DNA of 64,000 nucleotides from Terrisporobacter petrolearius (GTDB lineage: Bacteria; Bacillota; Clostridia; Peptostreptococcales; Peptostreptococcaceae): contig NZ_JAHZMO010000007.1 in the NCBI RefSeq assembly GCF_020748185.1, positions 1 to 64,000 on the forward strand. Reading direction: 5' to 3'. The position numbers and the translations under genes were made by a program. Under the pieces are notes generated by a model. It was given only the letters and a program-made list of their open reading frames with translations. It was not told where the DNA came from and did no database searches. Positions 26,603-35,248 of the stretch are shown in pieces. Within the stretch, counting starts at the first letter, position 1, and every line of letters starts with the position of its first letter.

Positions 26603-27913
26603 TTAATTTTTCTCTGCGCTTTTTATAGCACTAAAAATATTATTGTAGAATTTTACTTCTTTAGAACTATCTATATGCAATCCATCAGAAGTACTAATAA
26701 GATATCCTTTACTATCAACAAAACCTTTTGTAGCATTTATCAGCTTAACATTTGATTTTGTTGAGCAAAAGTCTTTAAGTTGTTTATTATACTCATTAAT
26801 AGCTTTGTTGTGACTTGTTGGGCTATTTTCTGTAAAGTTTTTACCCACAGGAAATACTTTTTGTACATATATAGTTTTGTCTGGATATTTTGCAACAAGT
26901 TGATTTATAAGGGCTTTTGTATCTACTATATTTGTGGAAACAGTCACTCAATTTACTCCTATTAATAAAGATACACTATCAGTACTATTTTTATCAGGCA
27001 TTTCATCTACTTTGTCTAACCAATAGGATGGCCTACTTCCTCCTTGGGCATGAACATAAACCATTTCATTTCTACCTTTTATAGTTTTTTCCATTCTTGC
27101 AGTAAATGAATCTCCAACAAATAAAAAGTCATTTAAATTCTTTCTATTAGTTGAATTAGAATTACTTAACTTTACATAGTTACTACTAACATAAGCATCT
27201 GAATCTTTATATCTAATTTTGTACCATCCATTTGATTGTTTTTTTATTATTTGGACTCTAGATCCTTTATTTAAGCTTCCCAATTTAGTAGATGATGTAG
27301 AAGCACTTTTTCTCACATTTACAGATGTGGCGTTAATAGTTCCTCTACTAATAACTTTAATACTTGGGGTAAGTTTTATGTAACTTCCTTTTACATAAGC
27401 ATAAGAGTTTTTATATTTTATTTTGTACCAATTTGTTGAAGTGGCTCTTACAATATTCACCTTTGTATCTTTTGGTAAATATCCTAAAACTTTTGAACTT
27501 GTTGAGCAACTTTCTCTTACTGTCAATTTTTTAGCATTATAAACTGTTCCTGTATTTAATACATTATCTACAGTTTTTGTATTACTAAGTTTTATAAAAC
27601 TTTTACCCACATATGCATAAGAGTTTTTGTATTTGATTTTGTACCAGCCATTATTAGTTTTCTCTACTATTTCCACCTTATCACCAGTACGAAGGCTACC
27701 TAAGTATTTTCCACTAGCTGAATTTTTACTTCTTACACTAACTCCATCTATGGTTGCTTTTCCTCTATCAATTACTTTTACAGTAGATTTTTGTAGGGAT
27801 ACTTTTGTGTTGCTTATTTCTTTTGCATCAATTATTGTTCCACATAAAAAACTACTTATCATAGTCCCAGCTAAAAAAGTAACTATGTGCCTTTTGTATT
27901 TTTTATTTATCAT
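26603..27913 (-). pseudogene. Secreted SH3-repeat SGNH hydrolase interrupted by an in-frame TGA
   Basis: The start at 27913 is set by GGAGG 6 bp upstream. The protein begins with a signal peptide (HIVTFLAGTMISSFLCGTII), then three bacterial SH3 repeats of ~65 residues (each with GTV/A...VR...GYL/SLxxGxxVxI...WYKIKYKNSYAYV), then an SGNH/GDSL hydrolase domain. Block I (FVGDSFTA) and the GVN block lie before an in-frame TGA at 26948-26950. After it, the same frame continues TVSTNIVDTKALINQL to the catalytic DGLH and ends at 26603. The truncated product would lack the Asp/His of the triad. SH3 repeats suggest cell-wall targeting. A nonsense mutation is the simplest reading. Confidence 0.75.
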
Positions 27914-28003
27914 TTTCATCCTCCGTCTCACTAATCTATAGGTATATATTACCTTTATTTCAAATAAATGCAACCTGTTTCATGAAAATTAAATTGCCCC
28001 AGT

Positions 28004-28043
28004 AAAAAACCTTCAATGAATGAATTTCAGTGAAGGCTTTTTT
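28004..28043 (-). terminator. Terminator of the 2-hydroxyacid dehydrogenase gene
   Basis: On the minus strand AAAAAAGCCTTCA pairs with TGAAGGTTTTTT around a 15-nt loop, directly after the gene stop. Confidence 0.85.
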
Positions 28044-28045
28044 AC

Positions 28046-28990
28046 CTATTTTATTTTAGACATATTTTCCTTTACTACACTACAAGAATGTTTGAACTGT
28101 TTTAACTCTTCTTCTGTTAAATTAAGTTCATATTTATCTTCCACTCCATTTTTTCCTATAACTACTGGAATACTTATGTATAATCCTTCTTCACCGTGCT
28201 GACCTTCTAGTAATGTTGATGCTGTTGTTACAAATTTTTCATCATGATAAATTCCTTTTATAAATCTAGCTGCTGTGGATGCTATGCCAAACTCTGTACA
28301 CTTCTTACCTTCATAAGTAAACCATCCACCTTTTATTGTTTTGTATGTTATATCTTTTTTATCTAAACTTCCAAAAGTTTCTGGTCTTTCTTTTTCCAAT
28401 TCACTTAGTGGTTTTCCACCAAAATTTACAGCTGACCAAGGAATCATCTGAGAGTCTCCATGCTCACCTAAAGAGTATCCTACAATAGACTTATGGTCTA
28501 CTCCTGTACACTGAGCCATCACATTTCTAAATCTAGAGCTATCAAGACCTGTTCCTGTTCCAAAAACTTGATTGTGAGGAAGGCCTGTAACCTTTTGTAT
28601 ATGATAAGCTATTATATCACAAGGATTTGTAATATTTATTATTATGCCATTAAATCCAGCATTCATCACTTTATTAATATATGAATCAACCATATCTACA
28701 CTTTGTTGAAGTTCATCTAATCTATCTCGAGACTCTGAAATTTTTCCCACACTATTTACTATTATGTCGCAGTCTGCTAAATCTTCATATTCCCCTGCAA
28801 TTACATTTATTCTATGTGGTAGATATGTTGTAGCATCTAGTAAATCATGTTTTTCACTAATAGCTTTTTGTTTATTACTATCCACTAAGACAAGTTCATC
28901 TACTAGTCCTTGAGTTACTAGTGAAAAAGCCACATGAGCTCCAACATGACCAACACCAATTATACCAACTTTTCTTAATTTTATTTCCAT
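28046..28990 (-). CDS. L-2-hydroxyacid dehydrogenase of the LDH family (L-2-hydroxyisocaproate type)
   Basis: A 314-residue NAD-dependent LDH/MDH-family enzyme: Rossmann motif GIIGVGHVGAHVAFSL, catalytic Arg/Asp region NITNPCDIIAYH, GTGTGLDSSRFR, and active-site His in GYSLGEHGDSQM. The substrate loop reads VGKISESRDRLDEL rather than the AGAxQKPGETRLDL of lactate dehydrogenase, closer to L-2-hydroxyisocaproate dehydrogenase of Weissella (GDRFAEL). I infer branched 2-oxoacid reduction, plausible in an amino-acid fermenter. Monocistronic. Confidence 0.78.
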   Translation of the reverse strand: MEIKLRKVGIIGVGHVGAHVAFSLVTQGLVDELVLVDSNKQKAISEKHDLLDATTYLPHRINVIAGEYEDLADCDIIVNSVGKISESRDRLDELQQSVDMVDSYINKVMNAGFNGIIINITNPCDIIAYHIQKVTGLPHNQVFGTGTGLDSSRFRNVMAQCTGVDHKSIVGYSLGEHGDSQMIPWSAVNFGGKPLSELEKERPETFGSLDKKDITYKTIKGGWFTYEGKKCTEFGIASTAARFIKGIYHDEKFVTTASTLLEGQHGEEGLYISIPVVIGKNGVEDKYELNLTEEELKQFKHSCSVVKENMSKIK

Positions 28991-29160
28991 TTGTATTATC
29001 CCCCTTTGTAGAATGTGAATTTTTACAATAACTAAAATATTTAAGTTAATAGTAGCACAATTGTATACAGTATGGTTTTTTCTTCCTACTCAAAGTTATA
29101 AATTTTTTATTTCTATTAATTCATACATACTTTGTTACGTAATTACTATATACAATAAAA

Positions 29161-29199
29161 AATCCTGTAGATCGATTTGTTTAAATCTATCTACAGGAT
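29161..29199 (-). terminator. Terminator of the polysaccharide deacetylase gene
   Basis: ATCCTGTAGAT pairs with the imperfect ATCTATCTACAGGAT, followed by TTTTTTATTG on the minus strand, 15 bp after the gene stop. Confidence 0.82.
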
Positions 29200-29214
29200 C
29201 CTTCAAATACATTT

Positions 29215-30096
29215 TTATGATAAAGTTCTGAACTCGTATCCATTATCTTTGAAGTATTTTATTATATCTGGTAAAGCTTTAGCTGTTTCTTCTTTTCCAT
29301 AAGTGTCATGCATTAATAAAACTACCATTTCTTTTCCTTTTGAAGTTTTAATAGCATAATCAAGTAGCTCTTGAGAATTTTTTCTTTTTCCTTCAGCATC
29401 TGCATTTAAAGATGACCAGTCAATAGATATCATATTATTTTCGTCCAAATATTTATCTAAAGGTTCCATACCCTTCCAAGACATATATCCCCCTGGGCAT
29501 CTTATTACTCTTGTTGAGAAGTACTTACCTAATATATCTTGTAATAGCTTATCATTTTTATCAAAATCTTCTTTAAATGCTTCCATATCTAAAGTTCTAC
29601 CTGGGTATAACTTTTTAACATCATGAGTATATGAATGGTTTCCTATAGCGTGACCTTCATCAAATTCTCTTTTTACAAGATCTTTGGCTTCTTGTCCACC
29701 ATTTTCTATGTTTTGTCCAGTTAAGAAGAATGTTGCTTTTACATCTTCATTCTTTAAAGTATCTAATACTTTTGGTGTGTTAGTTTTAGATGTGCCATCA
29801 TCAAAAGTTAAAAATACTATTTTTTTACCATCATTAGTATAATCATACTTACTTAATTTTTCTGATACTTTCTTTGCATCGTAAGAGTATTTTTCACCTT
29901 CATGACTAACTCCAACTACATATTTTTTCTTTTCTTCTTCTTCTTTTCTTTTTTCTTCTGCTATTCTTGCTTCTTCTGCTTTAATTTGTCTTTGATTATC
30001 CACATATGCCAATGTTCTATTTAATACTCCGAATACAGTTAATCCTGCTACTAAGACTACCAATGCCTTTTTTTTGTTTATTCTTCTATTCCTCAT
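29215..30096 (-). CDS. pdaV: Membrane-anchored peptidoglycan/polysaccharide deacetylase (PdaV-like)
   Basis: A 293-residue enzyme with an N-terminal membrane anchor (KKKALVVLVAGLTVFGVL), a charged linker, and a NodB deacetylase domain: TFDDGTSKTNTP (metal Asp), NHSYTH (metal His pair), RCPGGYMSW, and LLMHD at the end. Deacetylating peptidoglycan N-acetylglucosamine gives lysozyme resistance. ATG 30096 is preferred over the TTG 9 bp upstream, since AGGAG lies 9 bp before it. Position beside rsiV-sigV matches the C. difficile csfV/rsiV/pdaV locus, where this enzyme is sigma-V-induced; the symbol rests on that synteny. Confidence 0.85.
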   Translation of the reverse strand: MRNRRINKKKALVVLVAGLTVFGVLNRTLAYVDNQRQIKAEEARIAEEKRKEEEEKKKYVVGVSHEGEKYSYDAKKVSEKLSKYDYTNDGKKIVFLTFDDGTSKTNTPKVLDTLKNEDVKATFFLTGQNIENGGQEAKDLVKREFDEGHAIGNHSYTHDVKKLYPGRTLDMEAFKEDFDKNDKLLQDILGKYFSTRVIRCPGGYMSWKGMEPLDKYLDENNMISIDWSSLNADAEGKRKNSQELLDYAIKTSKGKEMVVLLMHDTYGKEETAKALPDIIKYFKDNGYEFRTLS

Positions 30097-30326
30097 AACT
30101 CTCAACTCCTACCTCTATTAATCCCAAGCCATACTTTATCGCTTTTAGTGTTTTTACGTAACAATTTGTCGACATACTAAGTATATACCCCTTAGGTATT
30201 ACTATTCAATAAGTTTTTTGTTACAAATTTGATATAAAAAATTTTATTTTTTTCTAAAACTTTTTAAAATGCCAGGTGTAGGAGTTATCCACAATTTATT
30301 AAGTTTTCTTAATAAATGTGTCCATA

Positions 30327-30350
30327 AAAAAAGGGCATTTCTGCCCTTTT
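30327..30350 (-). terminator. Terminator of the sigV-rsiV operon
   Basis: AAAAGGGCA pairs with TGCCCTTTT around a 5-nt loop, followed by TTTTTTT on the minus strand, 34 bp after the rsiV stop. It separates rsiV from pdaV, so pdaV has its own promoter. Confidence 0.87.
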
Positions 30351-30383
30351 AGGTTTTTGACTTTTGTAAATTTTCATATAAAT

Positions 30384-31244
30384 CTATTTCATAAGTTTCT
30401 TAGTAACATCTTTAGGTATAGTAAATTCTACTAAACCAGATGATCCTGGGGCAACTTCGTATTTGTCAAAACATATAACTATTTCATTTTGATCATTTAT
30501 ATAAAAACCTTGATCTTTATTTATTTTTGTAAAGTAGTCTATTTCTCCATCAATCCAATATACATCTTCTGGATTCTTTTTAGTTCTTTCTCTCATTTGA
30601 CTTATAATATTTTTACTTATAACATCTACATAGTCACTTCCTTTAAACATTCCTTCCAATGTCAAAACTGTTTGATTTTTCTTGTCTATATTATAAAATT
30701 TTCTAGTTGTGTTAGATGAACCTTGTGCGTAGTAATTATAAATTACTAATGATAAAACATCATCATTTTCATTTATTACTTCGTACCAAGATTCTCCATA
30801 TTTTCTGCCTTCTACCCCTAGTTCTTCTAAATCTTTTACTTCATTTAAATACTCATCATATAATTTTTTGCCTTCAGCTTCGAATTCTTTGTTAAGCTTA
30901 TATTCTAATTCCTTATCTTTTAATCCTTCTATCTTAGGTACATCAATAGACACATCATATCCATTTTTATTTATTCTATAATTCTTGAAATTTATAATTT
31001 TTATTACATTTCCTATTACAGGTATATTCTCTAGAGTATTTGCAAAGGCCGGACTTAAATTAACAGCTCCAATTATTACACATATTGATGCAGCCACAGT
31101 AGACCACATAGCAATCTTACCTCTTTTATTTTTATTTGTATTTAATGCATTATTTACTACATCATTCAGTTTGTCTGGTATTTCTATGTCATTATAGTTT
31201 TTCTTCAAAACTTCTATCTTTTTATCTTTTTTCAAAACTTTCAC
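30384..31244 (-). CDS. rsiV: Anti-sigma factor RsiV
   Basis: A 286-residue membrane anti-sigma factor. Residues ~1-40 are the cytoplasmic sigma-binding part, a single membrane segment follows (AMWSTVAASICVIIGAVNL), and the rest is extracellular with the DUF4179/DUF3298 arrangement (YKLNKEFEAEGKKLYDEYL ... FTKINKDQGFYINDQNEIVI ... VAPGSSGLVEFTIP). RsiV homologues bind lysozyme directly, which triggers proteolysis and sigma release. It starts at GTG in a 4-bp GTGA overlap with the sigV stop, so the two are translationally coupled. Confidence 0.87.
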   Translation of the reverse strand: MKVLKKDKKIEVLKKNYNDIEIPDKLNDVVNNALNTNKNKRGKIAMWSTVAASICVIIGAVNLSPAFANTLENIPVIGNVIKIINFKNYRINKNGYDVSIDVPKIEGLKDKELEYKLNKEFEAEGKKLYDEYLNEVKDLEELGVEGRKYGESWYEVINENDDVLSLVIYNYYAQGSSNTTRKFYNIDKKNQTVLTLEGMFKGSDYVDVISKNIISQMRERTKKNPEDVYWIDGEIDYFTKINKDQGFYINDQNEIVICFDKYEVAPGSSGLVEFTIPKDVTKKLMK

Positions 31245-31747
31245 TCCTTCTCTTCAACGAGATCTATTTTCAATTTTGATAACCCTTTATAAAGTCTTGT
31301 TTTTATGGTGTTTTCATTTTCATTTAGTATCTCAGCTATATCTCCTATTTTCATATCTTCAAAATATCTTAGCACGATGACAAGCCTGTACTTTTCAGGT
31401 AATCTCTCCAAGGCCTCTTGTAAGTCTATATCTTCATATGTATCATACCCTATTGCATCTTCGTCTTGTATCTCATAACTTATTGCCATATATTTTTTAT
31501 TTTTTCTAATATAATCTATTGCACAGTTCGATACTATTTGATAAATCCAAGGTTTAATGCTATCTATGTTTTTGAGAGTGTTTATATTAACCAATGATTT
31601 GCAGACAGCATCATGCACTATATCCAGTGCATCATCTTCATTTTTTACATATGTGTGAGCAAATCTATACAAAGATTCTTTGTTTTCAACTATATATTTC
31701 CTTACTTGTTTTTCTTTTTTTCTTTCTACTAAGCTTAGTAATTTCAT
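31241..31747 (-). CDS. sigV: ECF sigma factor of the SigV/CsfV group
   Basis: A 168-residue ECF sigma factor. Region 2 spans ~22-90 (YRFAHTYVKNEDDALDIVHD ... KPWIYQIVSNCAIDYIRK) and region 4 spans ~110-165 (ALERLPEKYRLVIVLRYFED ... NTIKTRLYKGLSKLK). Partnered with an RsiV-type anti-sigma factor and a deacetylase, it should control lysozyme resistance. A weak autoregulatory-like pair, AAAC (31796-31799) and CGTC (31774-31777), lies upstream, but its 18-bp gap is longer than the usual 16, so I do not call a promoter. Confidence 0.88.
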   Translation of the reverse strand: MKLLSLVERKKEKQVRKYIVENKESLYRFAHTYVKNEDDALDIVHDAVCKSLVNINTLKNIDSIKPWIYQIVSNCAIDYIRKNKKYMAISYEIQDEDAIGYDTYEDIDLQEALERLPEKYRLVIVLRYFEDMKIGDIAEILNENENTIKTRLYKGLSKLKIDLVEEKE

Positions 31748-31860
31748 TTCATTTGTTCACCTCTCATATATTAGACGTTTTATATAATTTAAAAAGTTTT
31801 GTAATATATATACTTTATTATAAATTTTTTTATATTACCATATTTATATTTTTTAAATAT

Positions 31861-31897
31861 AAAAAAGGATTACTTCAATAATGAAGTGATCCTTTTT
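31861..31897 (-). terminator. Terminator of the HIT gene
   Basis: AAAAAGGATTACTTCA pairs with TGAAGTGATCCTTTTT (16 bp, one mismatch, short loop), 19 bp after the stop. Confidence 0.87.
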
Positions 31898-31915
31898 ATT
31901 TTGTTCAATCTTTTA

Positions 31916-32284
31916 TTATTTACTATATTTCATATATTTAGGTATAGCACCTCTTACTCCACCTGTTGGGTCTACCACATCTCCAGTAAATCTAGGCATT
32001 AAATGTATATGAACATGAAAAACTGTTTGACCACCAGCTTCATTTACATTGACTCCCACATTATATCCATCGGGACTATATTTTTCATCTAGCAATTCTT
32101 TGCCTTTATCTACTAAGTCAAAGATAGCTTCTCTTTCTTGCTTTGTTATATCAAAAAAATTTGCAACGTGGCGCTTTGGTATTACTAACATATGACCTGG
32201 TGTTGCTGGAAATTTATCGAAAATAGCATAAGCAAGGTCATTTTCCAGTACATAATCTTCTATTTCACAAAATATACAACTCAA
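31916..32284 (-). CDS. HIT-family nucleotide hydrolase
   Basis: A 122-residue histidine-triad protein. It starts with CIFCEIEDYVLENDLAYAIF, where the two cysteines fit the zinc site of the Hint branch, and has the triad HVHIHLMPR near residue 95. HIT proteins of this branch hydrolyse AMP from nucleoside phosphoramidates or adenylated compounds. The C-terminal half has the usual NEAGGQTVFHVH. Ribosome-binding site AAGGAGG lies 6 bp before the ATG. It lies 54 bp downstream of the pseudokinase gene and may share its transcript. Confidence 0.9.
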   Translation of the reverse strand: MSCIFCEIEDYVLENDLAYAIFDKFPATPGHMLVIPKRHVANFFDITKQEREAIFDLVDKGKELLDEKYSPDGYNVGVNVNEAGGQTVFHVHIHLMPRFTGDVVDPTGGVRGAIPKYMKYSK

Positions 32285-32338
32285 TTTAATTCCTCCTTAC
32301 TTTTTCTATTTAATATTTCCAGTAAATATTTTATCAAT

Positions 32339-33748
32339 TTATTCTACTCCACTATTTATTTCTGAGTCTGATTCATTACCGCCACTTTCCCCACCGTTAC
32401 CTTCTTCTGGGTTAGGGTCAGGTTTTGGTTTTTCTTCTCCTCCAGTATTTGAGTTACCTTCTTCTGGTTTAGAAGATTCCCCATTATTTTCCTCAGATGG
32501 TGGTACTACTGTATTATTACCACTACCACTACTATTACCACCATTATTGTTTCCAGTATTATTATTATTATGATTATTGTTGTTCTTGCTACTGCTATTA
32601 TGATTATTGTTGTAATTGTTATTTACATTGTTACTATTATTAGTATTTTCATCTGAATAATAATCATTTTGGTATGTATCTTCATCATTAGATTGAATGT
32701 CTGCTGCATCAGTTGCTACATCAACTTCTTCAACTTCTGTATTTTCTTCTGGCTCTACAGGTTCCTCTTTAACTGGCTCTTCTTTTACTACCTCTGTAGT
32801 TGGTTTAATTTTAACACTTTCTTTTTTGTTCTTGTTAAGTAATTCTATGCCTTTTACACCTGTTACTAAAAGTAGAAACACAGCTGCACAAGCACATACT
32901 CTCTTAATTAGTCTTCTTTTCTTTAATTTAGAATCATACTCTTGCACACTCTCTTCTTGTACATTTTCTTCTTCTACATCTGAATCAATTTCGTCTAATG
33001 TTTTTTCAACATCCATTGGTAGGCTTTCTAGATAAGAACTTACATCTAATATAAGCTCATTTAAGTTTTCATACATATAGTCTGCTTTATCTGTGGTTGC
33101 ACTATATATAATACTAAATATTTCTTCATCTTTAATTTTTTTCTTTAACCTTCTTGAACTAAAATCAACATCCTTAGTTATTAACGTGTATAAAATAATA
33201 CCTATAGAATAAATATCTTCTTCTTTTCCAGCATCAAAGTCATCTTCATCAATAAGTTCTCCTGACTCATCGTATTTTTGCTCTAAATATGATAGCACAT
33301 CAACTTTTACAAGACCTTGTGAATCTATGAAAATGTTCTCTGTGTCTAGATTTTCATGACTTAATGATTTATGATGAAACTCCTTTAATCCTTCTGCTAT
33401 TTGCTTTATTATATTTAGACTTTCTCTATAAGTCAGCTTGCTAAATACTACTTTATTCCATATGCTTCTACTTTTGAAATACTCTGTTTCTATATAGTAA
33501 TAAATATAATTTCTTTCTACAAAACTAAATATGCCATTTATTCCTATTAGGTTTTCATGTTTTAAATCTTTTAACATATTTATTTTTTCTGTTATATCTT
33601 TTATGTATCTTTTATGATTGCTTTCTTTTCTTAGAACTTTTATACGTACTTTTTGCTGTGTTTCATTATTTATGGCCACATATACTTCAGCCAATTCGTC
33701 TTTTTCTACAAGCTGGATATCCGTATATTTACTCCTAAAATCTTCCAT
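32339..33748 (-). CDS. Membrane-anchored Hanks-type pseudokinase with Asn-rich extracellular tail
   Basis: 469 residues. Residues 1-240 have a protein-kinase fold: a VAIK-like Lys (RIKVL, K37), HRD replaced by HEN (residues 131-133) within SLSHENLDTENIFID, and DFG replaced by DVL (150-152). The glycine-rich loop is absent. With catalytic Asp changed to Asn it is probably a pseudokinase. One transmembrane segment at ~283-301 is followed by an acidic region (EEPVKEEPVEPEENTEVEE) and a long Asn/Ser/Gly-rich low-complexity tail, likely outside the cell or in the wall. No PASTA domains. It precedes the HIT gene. Confidence 0.8.
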   Translation of the reverse strand: MEDFRSKYTDIQLVEKDELAEVYVAINNETQQKVRIKVLRKESNHKRYIKDITEKINMLKDLKHENLIGINGIFSFVERNYIYYYIETEYFKSRSIWNKVVFSKLTYRESLNIIKQIAEGLKEFHHKSLSHENLDTENIFIDSQGLVKVDVLSYLEQKYDESGELIDEDDFDAGKEEDIYSIGIILYTLITKDVDFSSRRLKKKIKDEEIFSIIYSATTDKADYMYENLNELILDVSSYLESLPMDVEKTLDEIDSDVEEENVQEESVQEYDSKLKKRRLIKRVCACAAVFLLLVTGVKGIELLNKNKKESVKIKPTTEVVKEEPVKEEPVEPEENTEVEEVDVATDAADIQSNDEDTYQNDYYSDENTNNSNNVNNNYNNNHNSSSKNNNNHNNNNTGNNNGGNSSGSGNNTVVPPSEENNGESSKPEEGNSNTGGEEKPKPDPNPEEGNGGESGGNESDSEINSGVE

Positions 33749-33872
33749 TCACTATTCCTCCATAATATATTCCTTTTCCCTAACAATAATTAAGTTAATT
33801 ATACAGAATTTGTAAGTAATTATCTATATTTGTATCTGATTTTTTTATATTATTGTCACTTTTTGGAATAAT

Positions 33873-33905
33873 AAAAGAGTGTATTATTTTTTAATACACT
33901 CTTTT
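33873..33905 (-). terminator. Terminator of the thioesterase gene
   Basis: A perfect 14-bp stem, AAAAGAGTGTATTA with TAATACACTCTTTT, 5-nt loop, 25 bp after the stop. Confidence 0.87.
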
Positions 33906-33930
33906 CATTTCTAATTAATACTTATTTGTA

Positions 33931-34368
33931 CTATAAATCTAATTTTTTTTCTATATTGTAATAAGAATTAGTAACTTTGGCAATTAGCCTTTCACTGTCA
34001 TCCCATATATCCACCTCATAAACTAGAACCTTCTTGCCAAATTTAATCTCCTTGGCAATAGCTATTAGCTTTTTTGATTCTATGGCAGGGTTTAAATAAG
34101 TAATATTACTGGAAGTAGTTACCACGTAGTTACCTCTAGACCATGCTGCAGTTCCTCCCACCGTATCTGCCAAAGTAAAAATACATCCTCCATGAACAGA
34201 ATTTCCAGGATTTAAGTGACTTTTATTTATATCAATTTCTCCTTTAGCATAACCTTTTGAGATTGCTGTTATTTTTATACCTATATCTTTTGCAAAACCA
34301 GTTAAGCTATTTCTGTGTTCCATCATTTTTTTGTAATTTACTTTATCTATAATATCTAGTTTTTCCAA
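33931..34368 (-). CDS. PaaI-type hotdog thioesterase
   Basis: A 145-residue hotdog-fold protein of the PaaI/YbgC-like acyl-CoA thioesterase group. The signature NSVHGGCIFTLADTVGGTAA (residues ~56-75) contains the HGG-x-x-x-x-L-A-D motif in which Asp is catalytic. Substrate is unknown. The TTG start is supported by AGGGGG 9 bp upstream; the next in-frame ATGs at residues 15-16 would cut the first strand. Monocistronic. Confidence 0.82.
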   Translation of the reverse strand: MEKLDIIDKVNYKKMMEHRNSLTGFAKDIGIKITAISKGYAKGEIDINKSHLNPGNSVHGGCIFTLADTVGGTAAWSRGNYVVTTSSNITYLNPAIESKKLIAIAKEIKFGKKVLVYEVDIWDDSERLIAKVTNSYYNIEKKLDL

Positions 34369-34537
34369 TTTATTTTGCCCCCTTAATTTGCTGTTTTCAA
34401 TAAGTTTTATAAATATTTTACCACAATATTATAATATCTCTATTATGAAAAAATATAAATAGAAGCCTTATTTTATTAAGTGACTACATCACTCATTTTT
34501 TATAATAGATTAAGATTAAAATTTTTACTTTTCAACA

Positions 34538-34887
34538 ATGTATAATAATACAAATGGAAACATAAACCCTACTTTAGGAGATTACAAATCAAATTCACAA
34601 AATATAATTGCAACTAGAAAACCTAAAAAAGTTAAAAACCCTGAAATAGTTTATGTTACAGCTCATTATGATAGTGTACCTTATGCTCCAGACCCTAACG
34701 ATAATGCATCTGGCACATCTATGTTATTAGAATTGGCTAAAATATTAAAATCTTATCCTATAGATAAAGAAATAAGATTTATTGCTTGTGGCGCTGAATC
34801 TTGTGATATATTGTAAGAAAAGACACTCCTAATATAGAAAAAAGTGCTATAAGAAGCTCTAATCCAGTGGTGAAAAATATGATTTAA
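34538..34887 (+). pseudogene. Decayed M28-family zinc aminopeptidase fragment
   Basis: From 34538, 92 residues match the M28 catalytic core: IVYVTAHYDSVP (metal His/Asp), DPNDNASGTSMLLELAKILK (second metal Asp) and IRFIACGAES, after which the usual E-E-GLLGS is lost and the frame stops at 34816. In another frame, 34816-34887 reads RKDTPNIEKSAIRSS, resembling the DT-x-x-NI segment near the end of these enzymes. So an internal deletion and a frameshift removed the centre, and the signal peptide and upstream part are gone too. There is no ribosome-binding site. Confidence 0.72.
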
Positions 34888-35131
34888 ATAATTTAACTTA
34901 TTTTTTGAAAAATACTTTACAATTTTAATAATATATCTTACTATTTAATTATGAATGATATTTATATTATGAAAATATAAAAAAGTCAGAAGGCTTACAC
35001 CTTCTGACTTTCTATTTTTAACCCTTAGAAAAAAGTAGCTTTGTTTTATCATAAGAATTACAACTGACATAATATTCTACTTTCCCCAAGTATGAATTAT
35101 GTTATTAAAAGATGGCATTGCCATCTTTTTT
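34887..35131. repeat. ~245-bp direct repeat, left copy
   Basis: The segment matches 35647-35894 closely over its whole length. It begins AAATAATTTAACTTA right after the M28 remnant's stop. It contains the hairpin GTCAGAAGG-CTTACA-CCTTCTGAC (~34984-35007), a ~70-bp near-identical core (AACCCTTAGAAAAA onward), and ends with the hairpin AAAAGATGGCA-TTGCCATCTTTT (~35106-35131). Both hairpins have A/T tracts on both sides and so can terminate in both directions. No conserved ORF is shared by the copies. It could hold a small RNA between the hairpins or be a MITE-like element. Confidence 0.85.
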
Positions 35132-35248
35132 CGTTCAGTATATTAATCATTTCTGACAATTAGTTTTCCCATGATTTTCAAAACAATAAACTACAAAAAT
35201 ACTTTAAATTTGCATCATTTATGGTATCTTATTGTATGAGGTGATATT

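Noticed and set aside
26948-26950. Second in-frame TGA as selenocysteine
   Set aside because: No stem of more than about 3 bp with a suitable loop follows within 40 nt, and the position (after GVN in the SGNH block) is not a Cys in the family as far as I know. Nonsense mutation fits better.
34115-34133. Two GTAGTTAC octamers in the thioesterase gene as a third array
   Set aside because: They are only 11 bp apart and encode conserved family residues (NY-V-VTT before the SSNITY strand), so coincidence is likely.
34960-35082. Small hydrophobic peptide frame in the left direct repeat, possible type I toxin
   Set aside because: In the otherwise near-identical right copy the frame has TAA directly after ATG, so it is not conserved.
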